Assembly (NCBI GenBank): GCA_016935435.1
Contig: JAFGQZ010000027.1
Span: 1-56,610 of the forward strand
Length of the DNA: 56,610 nt
DNA from: Bacteroidales bacterium
Lineage (GTDB): Bacteria > Bacteroidota > Bacteroidia > Bacteroidales > UBA10428
Direction of reading: 5' to 3'
Below, piece by piece: positions 26,243-35,226 of this stretch. The position numbers and the translations under genes are program-made. A model generated the notes under the pieces. The model worked only from the letters and a program-made list of their open reading frames with translations. It was not told where the DNA came from and searched no databases. How positions within the stretch are numbered: the stretch's first letter is position 1; each line of letters starts with the position of its first letter.

Positions 26243-28612
26243 TTAATCGGTATAAATTACAAGTTTACATTGTTGTATTTTATAGAAAGCTTCTTTTTCA
26301 TTCCATATATATACTTTCAGCGCCTCGGGAACAGAATCGGCAGGAAAGCTAAGCGACAAACGGCTGTCGGCATATTTACGCTTAACCATGGCATTATCGC
26401 CGTTTCTTGTCAGGTAAGCATTTTGCCATTTTAAGGTATGGTTATTCTTATCTTTAAACTCATATACAATCGAAGGGGTTTTATCTTTTGCCGGCATTTC
26501 CAGAAGTTCGCACGAGAATTCGCAGTAAATTCTTTCTTTTCCACAAAAATTGCTGTCGAATATCAAATCGTAGTACTTTTTCTTTGAGGCCAGAACCCCT
26601 TTGTGCTCAAAACTTTTAAGTATAGAATTATTAAAGAAATTAAAGAATAAAGTATCGGGCATTAACCTGTTTTCCCAGTTTACAAAATTGTTTATTGCTT
26701 TAAAGCTGCTGAGTTGTTCCCTAAGGATGCTGGCTTTAGAACTATCTGGAATTTCATGTATTAATATGCCATCGGAAATAGAATAAACAGCATTCTCTGA
26801 TAAATATAATGTGTCCCTGACAAGATTTTCAATTTCCCTGTTATCGCCCATAATTGGAACAAAGCAGTTTGAACTAAATGAACCCAGCGTGTCGAGGCCT
26901 GAACCGATGAAAGTTGTGTAGGGGGGCACTTTTATTCTATGGTTGGCCTCCAGGTAAGACAATACCGAGGGGGCTATGTCAAACTGGCTGTTGAGGCTTT
27001 TGAATTGCGCCGGCCTATTGAGCAAGGGAGAATATATTATCAGGGGAACATGAAAGCGTTGTAGGGGGTTATCGAATGGGAGATCGGTTATAGGATGGTC
27101 GCCGGTAATAATAAAAATAGTGTTTTCAAAATCGGCCCGCCTGCCCATTTCTTCAATAAAAAACTTTAAAACATCGTCGAAATACAATATCGAGCGAATG
27201 TAGGTGCCATATTTCGAAAGGAACAAATTGTTTTCAGCACTTACATTCTTTCCTGTTATTAATAGGCCAAGCTTTTTTTTATAATACCCTTCGTTTGAGA
27301 TGGCATACGGCGGGTGCATCGACCCGGTAAAAAACACATCGAAACGGGGTTTTTGCGGCAGGGTGTCAATTACATCGAGGTATTGTTTGAACAAATCCAA
27401 ATCGCGATAGCCCCAAAAATAACCAGTTTCTTTAACAATTACACTGTCGTATTTTTCATTGTAATTGGTCATATCAACAATAGTTTCCACCCCGTTTTTG
27501 AGACAATAATTTATTTTTCGGTGAAACCATCGGCCTTGTCCATAGTAGAAAGCGGTTTGGTAGCCATTCGTTTTTAAGATGTTGTAAAGCGAGAAATGGT
27601 TGGGGATACGATCCTGTATAGTAAAACCGCGTTCGGCATGTGGCAATGAGCCTGTAATAGAAGGCAATGCCGCAAACGAGCGCTGGCTGGTACACAGGAA
27701 ATTGCCCCAGTAAAGGCCCTTCTCCGACAGCTTTTTCGTAAATGGCATAAGGTTTATGCCATAGTATTCGTTCAGAAATTTGTCGCCAAAGCCTTCAACA
27801 ATTATAATTACTATGTTGGGCAAGGTGCCGGATTTCTTAATATATGCAGATAAAACATCGTTATTGTTGTTTTTATATAGAAGCGGATACTGAATAGATT
27901 CAAACTGTTTTTCGGGGAAATTCGAGGTATATATCTGCCAATTGTTTTCATTTAACCGGGCATTTGAAGGCTGTGCCGACAAATAGGCACGGGAAACGCT
28001 TTTATAAAAATATATCGATTTGTTTGTCCTTTGAGCTATTGTTATATCTATACCTGTATATGTCGGGGGGTTAATAAATATCGATAAAAGTAATAATACG
28101 GTAAAAAGCAAAAAAACGAAACTGCTATACCTTTCAATCCATTTAAACTTTTTAAGTACAGTGTTAACCACCCAGGGAATAATTGCCGATACCAGCAAAA
28201 GCAAATACGACAACTTGCCTAAAGGGGTAGTTCTAACCGTAAACAATGCCTCTTGCAAGCTGTTTCCAAATAGCGATGAGTCGAGCATTTGTGCGGTGTA
28301 TGCAAAGTAGCGGACAAAAGAAAAATGTATGAGGGCAAAAGCAGAGAGCATCGATAAAAACACAATATCTGCAAGCTTTCGGGAAAGAAATGACAATAAA
28401 TATTGTAGTATTAACATGAATAACAGCCAGGGCGAAAATGTTATGCAATCTTTTGCCAACCCTATAATTTGATTTTTAAATAGATGTGGTATATGTTGCC
28501 CTGCTTTCAGGAAATAGTATTCTGCACAACGTAACAAGAATATTAATATTAGTGCAACTAACAGGAACCGGGAATAATTTTTTTTTGAGAAATAACTAAG
28601 TGGCTTTTTCAT
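26243..28612 (-). CDS. LTA-synthase-like membrane sulfatase or phosphotransferase
   Basis: A 789-residue protein of the alkaline-phosphatase/sulfatase superfamily, LTA synthase-like. About five transmembrane helices fill residues 1-185, followed by a long periplasmic catalytic domain. Metal-site segments are IVIIIVEGFGDKF, the nucleophile region CTSQRSFAALPSITGSLPH, and ITGDHPITDLP near the end. The nucleophile position is Ser or Thr in this family. Homologues transfer phosphoglycerol or phosphoethanolamine to lipids or glycans; Bacteroidota lack classic lipoteichoic acid, so the acceptor is probably an envelope glycolipid (inference). An extra C-terminal domain of about 200 residues is beta-rich and unrecognised. 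Confidence 0.85.
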   Translation of the reverse strand: MKKPLSYFSKKNYSRFLLVALILIFLLRCAEYYFLKAGQHIPHLFKNQIIGLAKDCITFSPWLLFMLILQYLLSFLSRKLADIVFLSMLSAFALIHFSFVRYFAYTAQMLDSSLFGNSLQEALFTVRTTPLGKLSYLLLLVSAIIPWVVNTVLKKFKWIERYSSFVFLLFTVLLLLSIFINPPTYTGIDITIAQRTNKSIYFYKSVSRAYLSAQPSNARLNENNWQIYTSNFPEKQFESIQYPLLYKNNNNDVLSAYIKKSGTLPNIVIIIVEGFGDKFLNEYYGINLMPFTKKLSEKGLYWGNFLCTSQRSFAALPSITGSLPHAERGFTIQDRIPNHFSLYNILKTNGYQTAFYYGQGRWFHRKINYCLKNGVETIVDMTNYNEKYDSVIVKETGYFWGYRDLDLFKQYLDVIDTLPQKPRFDVFFTGSMHPPYAISNEGYYKKKLGLLITGKNVSAENNLFLSKYGTYIRSILYFDDVLKFFIEEMGRRADFENTIFIITGDHPITDLPFDNPLQRFHVPLIIYSPLLNRPAQFKSLNSQFDIAPSVLSYLEANHRIKVPPYTTFIGSGLDTLGSFSSNCFVPIMGDNREIENLVRDTLYLSENAVYSISDGILIHEIPDSSKASILREQLSSFKAINNFVNWENRLMPDTLFFNFFNNSILKSFEHKGVLASKKKYYDLIFDSNFCGKERIYCEFSCELLEMPAKDKTPSIVYEFKDKNNHTLKWQNAYLTRNGDNAMVKRKYADSRLSLSFPADSVPEALKVYIWNEKEAFYKIQQCKLVIYTD

Positions 28613-28670
28613 TTGTGGGCGATAAAAATATTAGTATTTCTTGTTAATCATTATGCAAATTTTTAATAAC

Positions 28671-29336
28671 TCATAACGTCCATTTTCCTGTCTGGCTTTT
28701 GTGCTTTAAGGAGTTTTTCAGCATTTTTAAAAATTCAGGGCGTTCCATTTCAATGGCGCCCAGGCTTTTTAAATGCTTTGTTGGCTGCTGTGCATCGATA
28801 AATTCAAAGTTGTTCTTTTTGCAAAATTCTACAAGATGGAACAATGCAAATTTGCTGGCATCGGAAGACTTATAGAACATCGATTCCCCGAAAAAAGCTT
28901 TTCCAATTGATAAGCCATAAAGACCGCCAACCAGGTTTTCGTTTTGAAAGGTTTCAAATGAATGTGCAAAACCCAGATGATATAAACCGATATAGGCTTT
29001 TTTCATTTCTTCAGTAATCCAGGTGCCATTTTGCCCGTGCCGGGGCGCCATGGAACAATTTTCAATTACATCTTCAAAACAGGTATCTGTTTTAATGGTA
29101 AATTTACCACTACGTATTAGTTGCTTTAGGCTGCCACTTATTTTAAAGTTGCCGGGGAACAATACCAGCCTGGGGTTAGGCGACCACCATAGTATAGGGT
29201 CGCCAGGGTTAAACCAGGGAAAAATGCCCTGTATATAGGCCGATAAAATAAATTCGGGTGATAATTCACCGCCTATTGCAAGCATGCCATCATCATCGGC
29301 TGAGTTTGGATCCGGAAAAATTATTGTTGGTTTCAT
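28671..29336 (-). CDS. aat: Leucyl/phenylalanyl-tRNA-protein transferase
   Basis: A 221-residue Aat, which adds Leu or Phe to N-terminal Lys or Arg so that the protein enters the N-degron pathway. Family blocks present are FPDP near the start, GLLAIGGDLSPE-like MLAIGGELSPEF, GIFPWF, LWWSPNPRLVL, and the C-terminal GGLYGLSIGKAFFGESMF and DAQQPTKHLKSLGA. The length is normal. The protein lies beside two tRNA-Leu genes, which may be chance. The clpS/clpA partners are not in the window. Confidence 0.95.
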   Translation of the reverse strand: MKPTIIFPDPNSADDDGMLAIGGELSPEFILSAYIQGIFPWFNPGDPILWWSPNPRLVLFPGNFKISGSLKQLIRSGKFTIKTDTCFEDVIENCSMAPRHGQNGTWITEEMKKAYIGLYHLGFAHSFETFQNENLVGGLYGLSIGKAFFGESMFYKSSDASKFALFHLVEFCKKNNFEFIDAQQPTKHLKSLGAIEMERPEFLKMLKNSLKHKSQTGKWTL

Positions 29337-29426
29337 CCTTCAAACTAATGCTCTGTGGCGTTTTTTTATGAAAACCCAATAAAGGTAATTATTATTGGCA
29401 TTTTTCTGAAGCTATACCCTTAAATG

Positions 29427-29453
29427 AAAAAACCGCTGGTTTTCAGCGGTTTT
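29427..29453 (-). terminator. Terminator after the tRNA-Leu pair
   Basis: AAAACCGCTG pairs with CAGCGGTTTT around a 5-base loop. On the minus strand it is followed by TTTTTT, and it lies directly after the tRNA-Leu(GAG) 3' end. Confidence 0.85.
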
Positions 29454-29454
29454 G

Positions 29455-29539
29455 TGCCCAGGACAGGATTTGAACCTGCACACCCTAAACGGGCGCTAGC
29501 CCCTCAAGCTAGTGTGTCTACCAATTTCACCACCTGGGC
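29455..29539 (-). tRNA. tRNA-Leu (GAG)
   Basis: 85 bases with acceptor GCCCAGG/CCTGGGC, an anticodon stem CTAGC/GCTAG around loop TTGAGGG (anticodon GAG), a long class II variable arm, and T loop TTCAAAT. CCA is not encoded. It is the second tRNA in a two-gene minus-strand unit. Confidence 0.95.
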
Positions 29540-29546
29540 GTTTTTT

Positions 29547-29609
29547 GTTCAAAGTTTAAAGTTCAAAGTTATATGTTTTTGTTCAACTTAAAAACTTTGA
29601 ACTTTAAAA
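29547..29609. repeat. Opposed heptamers between the two tRNA-Leu genes
   Basis: GTTCAAA, GTTTAAA, GTTCAAA in phase (29547-29567), then after a short spacer TTTGAAC and TTTAAAA (29596-29609) in the opposite sense. The two arms can pair, so a hairpin may form in the tRNA precursor between the two tRNAs. Confidence 0.8.
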
Positions 29610-29617
29610 TTAAAGCG

Positions 29618-29701
29618 TGCCCAGAACAGGACTCGAACCTGCACAGCCTTGCGGCCACTAGTCCCTGAAACTAGCGTGTCTACCAATTTCACCATCTGGG
29701 C
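29618..29701 (-). tRNA. tRNA-Leu (CAG)
   Basis: 84 bases with acceptor GCCCAGA/TCTGGGC, an anticodon stem CTAGT/ACTAG around loop TTCAGGG (anticodon CAG), a long variable arm, and T loop TTCGAGT. CCA is not encoded. It lies upstream of tRNA-Leu(GAG), and the first 30 bases of the two genes are nearly identical, pointing to duplication. Confidence 0.95.
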
Positions 29702-30079
29702 GAATTTTTTTTGTTTTATGTTTCAACCCTATGTATAAACCAACAAGCATGCCGGTTTAAAATAAGCTTAAAACACATTTAAAATAGATTGCTCAAAGAA
29801 CATGTCCGAATTCTTACGGGCGTGCAAATTTAAAAATATTATTAAATAATTGATAAAAAAAAGTGGGTTTATTGTATTTTTTTTCTTCAAACTTTTGGTG
29901 CAGCTTATTAGCAGTTTTTTGCCATTTTAGCACTAGCTTTTCTTTATCGCATGACAATTATTTTTGCTGCTTTTCCTCAGATGGGCTGCGGTTGGGCCAA
30001 TAAAATTATCAGAAATAAAAAAAGTGGTTAATTGTTTTATATTTTGTATATTAGGGATTCAATTATTAAAAACAAGGCC
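29702..30079. other. AT-rich intergenic region of 378 bases
   Basis: No gene is evident. On the minus strand TAAATTTG (29832-29825) matches the phylum -7 element and could start the tRNA-Leu transcript about 125 bases upstream, but no good -33 element accompanies it. The rest is poly-A/T-rich sequence. Nothing else stands out. Confidence 0.5.
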
Positions 30080-30490
30080 ATGGGTATATGCTTAGCCGAC
30101 CTGAATTACCTGGCTATATTGTTTGCTGCTCTAATAAACCAGGTATGGGGTTTTTTATGGTATTCCCCCATAATGTTCGGAAAAAAATGGGCCGAAGATA
30201 TTGGCATTGACTTACGCGAAACAGACAAAAAACAGGCAACCCGGGGCATTCTGGCAGGAATGGTCTTGTCTGTTTTTATCTATTTTACCATTGCTGTCAT
30301 CATAGAACTCACCCATAGCAGTGGTTGGTCAAATGGGGCCATCACCGGTTTTGTGCTGGCGCTGCTCATTGGTTTTCAAACGGCTGTGAATTATGTATAT
30401 GAAGGAAAAAGCCGACGACTTTTTCTTATTAATACGCTATTTTATATAACTGCCTACACAATTGGTGGGGCAATTATTGGTTTTTTTTAG
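30080..30490 (+). CDS. DUF1761 membrane protein
   Basis: A 136-residue integral membrane protein with four hydrophobic helices. The FLWYSPIMFGKKW motif after the first helix is characteristic of DUF1761. The function is unknown. The ATG at 30080 is preferred over one 16 codons earlier because the family begins directly before the first membrane helix. The gene stands alone, with a terminator on either strand behind it. Confidence 0.8.
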   Translation: MGICLADLNYLAILFAALINQVWGFLWYSPIMFGKKWAEDIGIDLRETDKKQATRGILAGMVLSVFIYFTIAVIIELTHSSGWSNGAITGFVLALLIGFQTAVNYVYEGKSRRLFLINTLFYITAYTIGGAIIGFF

Positions 30491-30523
30491 TGGTTTAGGT
30501 TTATATAAGTAAGTGTGTAGTTA

Positions 30524-30560
30524 AGGGCGGGATTTTACTGAAACATCCCGCTCTTTGCTT
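30524..30560 (+). terminator. Weak terminator after the DUF1761 gene
   Basis: AGGGCGGGAT pairs with ATCCCGCTCT (one G-U pair) around an 11-base loop. The downstream T stretch is interrupted, so its efficiency is uncertain. Confidence 0.55.
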
Positions 30561-30571
30561 TGGCCTATATG

Positions 30572-30597
30572 AAAAAAGGCAGGCAAAAATGCCTGCC
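30572..30597 (-). terminator. Terminator ending the hydrogenase operon
   Basis: GGCAGGCA pairs perfectly with TGCCTGCC, and on the minus strand it runs into TTTTTT. It lies 28 bases after the hydrogenase stop codon. Confidence 0.85.
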
Positions 30598-30625
30598 CGT
30601 TGTAAGAACATGTCTGCCGCATTTA

Positions 30626-32068
30626 CTAAACAGCTTTTTTAATATCGTGTTTTTGCATTTCATTTTCAATCTGGCGGCGGGCTATATTCGGCCTTGCTAT
30701 TGTGTTGCACCCGCCAATGCACCCGTTTTCGCAACTCATAACTTCCAGAAAGTTAAAATCGGGGGTTTTATGGGTTAAAGCCTTTAATGAACGAACTTCT
30801 TCTTTACCCAGCCCGTTTATGTTAAATGGTTTCAGCCCGGAATTATTGGGCAGATAATTTTTAACGGCGTTGGTTACACCTCCTGCCAGTGCATATAACC
30901 TCGAGTCGCAGCCGGCCAGGTTACGCGCAGGCGGCAAATTGCTGTTTCCGGTTTCGATACCCTTAGCCAGCATCCATGCGCCCAATTCTTCGAAACTTAC
31001 TACATAATCGATAAGCCCCCCCTGCTGCGCTTCGTGTTTTTTTGCAAGGCACGGACTGAAAAATACCATTACGGCGCCGGGGAATTCTTGTTTTGCCAAC
31101 TGAGCAGAGTAAAACATAGGCGATTTTGTACCGGAAACAAATGGTTTTAAGTCAGTAATATGCTTATCGACCAAGTTAACAAACGAGGGGCAGCATGACG
31201 TGGTCATAAACGGCTGGCCATTGGCTGTTTTGTGTTGCCATTCGGCCGCCTCGTTTTGGGTGGTTATTTCAGCGCCTTCGGCAACCTCAATCACAGCATC
31301 GAAACCAAGTATCTTTATGGCATCGATAATGTTGCCAAAATTGGTTTTAAACTGTCCTGCCAGGGCTGGGGCAACCAGGGCCACCGTTTTTTTTTGTTTT
31401 TGAATGCCTTGTACTACAAGAAAAACATCGGAACGCTCAACAATTGCCCCAAAAGGGCATGCCTCGGTACATTTGCCGCAGTATATGCAGTTTGATTCGT
31501 CGATGTGTTCTTTGCCATTATTGTTTTTATTGATAGCCTTTACAGGGCACGCCTCTTCGCATGGCACCGGCGTATAAATAATAGCATGGTACGGACAGGC
31601 CTTTTGGCAGAGGCCGCAGCTCACGCATTTTTCCTTATCGATTATAGCCTGCCCTTTATAGAAATCAATAGCGTTTTTATTGCAATTCAGCATACAGGGG
31701 CGGCCAACACAGCCCCTGCACATATTTGTAACCACAAAGTTGCCGCTGTCGCATGAGCTGCAGGCTTCGTCAACCACCGAAAGAATTTTATTTACCGTTC
31801 GATGGTTTTCAAGCATTTCCATAAAGTACTTGTGCAGGGGTGTTAGCTCGTCGGTTTCGTCGGATGTGTCGAACCCCAGCAACCCCATAATCTTATATTT
31901 CAACACAGCCCTGTCTTTATGTATGCAACAGCGGCTCGCATTTCCATTTTTTGGCCTTATAAGCAAAGGTATCCTGTCGGTTTCGCCAATATTGCCATTT
32001 AATTGAAGTTTAATCAATTTAGACAAAATGTCGCGACGGATCAATGTTGCATTGTTGATAAAGCTCAT
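30626..32068 (-). CDS. [FeFe] hydrogenase, group B-like
   Basis: A 480-residue cytoplasmic [FeFe] hydrogenase. The N-terminal part (to about residue 210) binds several [4Fe-4S] clusters: CRGCVGRPCMLNC (117-129), CVSCGLCQKACP (148-159), a C-x3-C pair at 170-174 and CIYCGKCTEACP (194-205). The H-domain carries all three H-cluster motifs: TSCCPSF (290-296), SPCLAKKHE (338-346) and MSCENGCIGGC (444-454). The L2 motif starting with S rather than M, and the ENGCIGGC form of L3, fit the group B1/B3 type. It should make or oxidise H2 with ferredoxin. It overlaps the preceding ferredoxin-like gene by four bases (ATGA). The maturases HydE, F and G are not in the window. Confidence 0.9.
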   Translation of the reverse strand: MSFINNATLIRRDILSKLIKLQLNGNIGETDRIPLLIRPKNGNASRCCIHKDRAVLKYKIMGLLGFDTSDETDELTPLHKYFMEMLENHRTVNKILSVVDEACSSCDSGNFVVTNMCRGCVGRPCMLNCNKNAIDFYKGQAIIDKEKCVSCGLCQKACPYHAIIYTPVPCEEACPVKAINKNNNGKEHIDESNCIYCGKCTEACPFGAIVERSDVFLVVQGIQKQKKTVALVAPALAGQFKTNFGNIIDAIKILGFDAVIEVAEGAEITTQNEAAEWQHKTANGQPFMTTSCCPSFVNLVDKHITDLKPFVSGTKSPMFYSAQLAKQEFPGAVMVFFSPCLAKKHEAQQGGLIDYVVSFEELGAWMLAKGIETGNSNLPPARNLAGCDSRLYALAGGVTNAVKNYLPNNSGLKPFNINGLGKEEVRSLKALTHKTPDFNFLEVMSCENGCIGGCNTIARPNIARRQIENEMQKHDIKKAV

Positions 32069-32313
32069 CGTGTATATAACCTTTTCAGATGGTTTATAAT
32101 TTTTTCAATGGTGGCATCAGGAATTAATTCGTTGCCAACCATAACGCATGGAGGGTTCTGCTTGTTTTCCCCTTCGCAAAAGCCCAGACAAGTCGATGCT
32201 TTAATGCGTATTTTATCGTTGTACATTTCCGATAATTTGGTTTCGATTTCGAAAATATCGGCTCCTCCCATAATGTAACATAGTGTTCCGGAGCAAATAG
32301 TTATTTCTGTCAT
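32065..32313 (-). CDS. Thioredoxin-like [2Fe-2S] ferredoxin
   Basis: An 82-residue protein with the thioredoxin-like ferredoxin fold found as the NuoE/HydC-type C-terminal domain. The cluster cysteines are in ICSGTLCYIMGG near the start and CLGFCEG in the middle. A short basic C-terminal helix follows. It sits between the phosphatase and the group B hydrogenase, overlapping the latter by four bases, and probably carries electrons to or from it. Confidence 0.85.
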   Translation of the reverse strand: MTEITICSGTLCYIMGGADIFEIETKLSEMYNDKIRIKASTCLGFCEGENKQNPPCVMVGNELIPDATIEKIINHLKRLYTR

Positions 32314-32321
32314 GTCAGTTG

Positions 32322-33515
32322 CTATATATAGTTTATGTTAATTGTTTTTAAATAATTGTCTTCGAGTTCGCGTGCTATTTTTTTTATTACGTTTCGCCTG
32401 ATTTCCAGCTCAACGGGCAGCGAAGGATCCTGATGGGCCTCGTTTACTTTTGTGCCAACCACAAATACTATCTCGTCGTGCAGCAGGAAGTGGTTGCAGA
32501 GCATAACTGCCGGGTCTTTTGAAACCAAATCGGGCTTAAAGCCTTCTTCCAGCAAGCGGTGTGCTTTGCCAAGAGTTAAAATTCCTTCGGTAATCAGGTC
32601 TATATTATCCATCGACGATACCGGCGGCAGCTGAAAGCTGGTATGCGATAAATTGGTGCATATTTCGCGGTGCATTTCACGTGCAATTATATTGGCTGTG
32701 GTTCCCCCGCAAATAATTTTTGTGCCGGCAAACCTGTCGAGATCCCGTGCAAGCATCGTGTCTTTGTTTTCATCGTATGGGGGCCCTGAGCACACCATTA
32801 ACCTACGGGCCTCGCGCAGGTAAACAACACCTGCCGTAATATCGTCTTTGGCTTTAAAAGTATCGTTTGCAATTGCATTAGCCAGAAGCTTCCGGCATAG
32901 GTCGAACGATGAAATTCCTGGGTGCCTGGAAATTTCATCCCTTATATATGCATTAACATTCTTAATGCCCCAGCCAAACGGATAAGCCCTGCTGCCAATG
33001 CCCGATTGCGAAATGCCATCGCTGCAAACAACAATACGGTCGTTTCTCCTGCCCGTACAATTGCTATAAAAGAGAGGTTGCTTTAAACGAAACCGGTTTT
33101 TTATGGTAACCGGCGTTTTCTTTAGTTCCAATGTTTCATTTTCCCTGAAATAGAGTATTTCAGGATTGCCATATTCTACAAAATGAATGGTGCCCCCGGC
33201 TTCTATGTCGATAATGGTGAACGACGAATATCCCACTTTACGTTCGCGATCGACAGGCAGGGTACTTAAAATTATTTCGGCAGTGTGGGCAAGAGGGGCA
33301 TTCATACTGGTAAAGTTGACGGCCATTGATGCGGTCACCGATGCCAGGATATTTGCTTTGATACCACTGCCAAGCCCGTCGGACAGGACTATTATTGTCC
33401 GGTCTTCGGCACTCACTTTTTTTGTAAGAAAAACATCGCCGCAGATTTCGTTGGCATGCTTCTCTTTCTGAATGCTGGCCACATCAATATAAAAATTGCC
33501 GGTGTTATTTTCCAT
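32322..33515 (-). CDS. SpoIIE/PP2C-type serine phosphatase
   Basis: A 397-residue phosphatase of the SpoIIE branch of PP2C, metal-dependent, acting on phosphoserine or phosphothreonine of a partner protein. Metal-binding aspartates are visible in ICGDVFL, VLSDGLGSG, CSDGISQSG and KDDITAGVV. A C-terminal extension of about 130 residues (from RRLMVCSGPP) is not part of the catalytic core and may bind the target or sensor. It starts inside the last codons of the sensory hydrogenase gene (an 11-base overlap), so the two are tightly coupled. This pairing matches the phosphatase-linked class of sensory [FeFe] hydrogenases. No cognate kinase or anti-sigma partner is encoded nearby. Confidence 0.85.
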   Translation of the reverse strand: MENNTGNFYIDVASIQKEKHANEICGDVFLTKKVSAEDRTIIVLSDGLGSGIKANILASVTASMAVNFTSMNAPLAHTAEIILSTLPVDRERKVGYSSFTIIDIEAGGTIHFVEYGNPEILYFRENETLELKKTPVTIKNRFRLKQPLFYSNCTGRRNDRIVVCSDGISQSGIGSRAYPFGWGIKNVNAYIRDEISRHPGISSFDLCRKLLANAIANDTFKAKDDITAGVVYLREARRLMVCSGPPYDENKDTMLARDLDRFAGTKIICGGTTANIIAREMHREICTNLSHTSFQLPPVSSMDNIDLITEGILTLGKAHRLLEEGFKPDLVSKDPAVMLCNHFLLHDEIVFVVGTKVNEAHQDPSLPVELEIRRNVIKKIARELEDNYLKTININYI

Positions 33516-35217
33516 TTTCTTTAACATCGATTAAAGAGTTTAACAGGGCTTCGGTTTGCGAAGCGTTTTCGCCAAGGAGCAGGGCAATCTTTTGTACTGT
33601 TTTCAGGTTCAGTCCGATAACCTGCCTTGTGCGCCGTGCCAGTTCGGTTTTTGAAATATCGCCATTGCTAAACGTATGCATAATGCCACATACCAATTTG
33701 TGTTTATGTATGGTGAAAATAGAAAGGTGGGCAGCCTGGCCGTTCACCCTTATGTCTTTTTCAATAAGTTCGCTGCCGGTTTTTAAAAGGTTGTTGAAAT
33801 ACCGGTGTTCTGGCAATATTTTCGAGAGGTCGGCACCAGGCAGGCCGGGTTTGGCCCCAAAGGCCAGTTCTGTGTCGGTTCCCAGCATGCTGGCAAAATT
33901 TTGGTTTGCCTCGATAATTTTAAGCTGGTCGTTGACCAATACTACTGCATAGGGCATTTTTTGCATCAGCAGAGACGCTTGTCGTTGTGCTGTTTGCCGC
34001 ATATACGATACACACATGGTTGGTTCGGCAATATTGTTGAGCATAGCAGCGGCAAAATCGGCACAACTCTCGTACCCGCAGCCACTGCAGTTAAGTTCGT
34101 CTTTTTCGGAGTATTTTCCCACCGACCTGAGGGCTTCGCATATCTGTTCCCGCGTATAGGCGGCATTATCTACAGTTTGTATGTAATTAAAGTTGTTGTA
34201 TAGCGAAAATCCGGGGTTCGCATCCCATTTGGTTTTCTTTTCGTTTTTGTTACAGGCTGAAATAATATCGCTACGTTTCCAAACTGTGTTTTTTTTTGAG
34301 GAGGTAACAGGGCCGTTAACGCAACCGCCACTGCAGGCTAATAGTTCAAGAAATACTGTTGAACTGCTTTGGAACGAGCCAAGGTTTTGCAGTATATCAA
34401 TTACATTTCCAAGCCCGGAGAAGCACATATAGCGGGTATCGGTAAGTGTTGCGCCCCGGTTCAGGGTGCTAATCATGCCCCCGTCAATCGGGTATAATTT
34501 GCCTTTTCCCGGGCTGTGAGGGTAGAAATTATCAGACGCACCTTGGCTCTCGGCAGGGTTAATCCCCGATTGCTGAAACCAATCCCTGAGCTTTTCAAAT
34601 GTAATAACCACATCAACAGCACCTTTATTCTTTTCGGCTTCTTTCTTTTTGGCAATGCAGGGGCCGATAAATACAACCCGGGTATTTGCGCCCAGAAGTT
34701 GCTTGAGGTATTTTCCGTGAGCCAGCATAGGTGTTGTTACCGGTGCAATTTGATGGTTGTGCTGGGGATAATATTTTTTAATCAAATCGACAATTACCGG
34801 GCAGCACGATGAAATATACACCCCGCCATGTAAGGTTTGCAGCCAATTGTTAACCGTTTCCGAGACCATTTCGGCCCCCAGTGCTGTTTCCGATACATAA
34901 CTGAACCCCAGTTTGAGCAAAGCCCCGGCCAAAGCCCTGTCGGAATATTCGCTAAACTCGCTCCTGAACGATGGCGCAAGAGATGCAACTACCGGATACC
35001 CCATTTCGAAATAATACTTTACCGTTTTGATATCTTCCCTGACTTTCTTGGCGTTTGCCGGACAAATAGTTGTACAGTGGCCGCAATAAATGCACCGGCT
35101 GGTAATAACAGAGGCGCTATGGTTTTCAATTTTTATGGCTTTAACCGGGCACTCGCGTACGCATTTGTAACAATCCTGGCAGTTATTGGCTTCGGTGTAA
35201 ATAGGATGTACCTGCAT
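33505..35217 (-). CDS. Sensory [FeFe] hydrogenase with PAS domain (HydS-like, group C)
   Basis: A 570-residue protein. Two [4Fe-4S] motifs at the N-terminus (CQDCYKCVRECP 13-24, CIYCGHCTTICP 42-53) precede an H-domain with L1 SSCCPV (136-141), L2 GPCIAKKKE (185-193) and L3 LLACSGGCVNGP (292-303). A further cluster motif CSGCGYESC (377-385) and a PAS domain (about 420-510) follow, then a helical tail. Loss of the usual catalytic L3 ending (GGG) and the added PAS domain mark the sensory group C. It probably senses H2 or redox state and signals through the coupled phosphatase. The two adjacent L1 cysteines are kept, so some H2 chemistry may remain. Confidence 0.88.
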   Translation of the reverse strand: MQVHPIYTEANNCQDCYKCVRECPVKAIKIENHSASVITSRCIYCGHCTTICPANAKKVREDIKTVKYYFEMGYPVVASLAPSFRSEFSEYSDRALAGALLKLGFSYVSETALGAEMVSETVNNWLQTLHGGVYISSCCPVIVDLIKKYYPQHNHQIAPVTTPMLAHGKYLKQLLGANTRVVFIGPCIAKKKEAEKNKGAVDVVITFEKLRDWFQQSGINPAESQGASDNFYPHSPGKGKLYPIDGGMISTLNRGATLTDTRYMCFSGLGNVIDILQNLGSFQSSSTVFLELLACSGGCVNGPVTSSKKNTVWKRSDIISACNKNEKKTKWDANPGFSLYNNFNYIQTVDNAAYTREQICEALRSVGKYSEKDELNCSGCGYESCADFAAAMLNNIAEPTMCVSYMRQTAQRQASLLMQKMPYAVVLVNDQLKIIEANQNFASMLGTDTELAFGAKPGLPGADLSKILPEHRYFNNLLKTGSELIEKDIRVNGQAAHLSIFTIHKHKLVCGIMHTFSNGDISKTELARRTRQVIGLNLKTVQKIALLLGENASQTEALLNSLIDVKENGK

Positions 35218-35226
35218 GACTGTCGG

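Noticed and set aside
30626..32068. Selenocysteine or stop-codon read-through in the hydrogenase
   Set aside because: All cluster cysteines are ordinary codons and there is no in-frame TGA within the gene.
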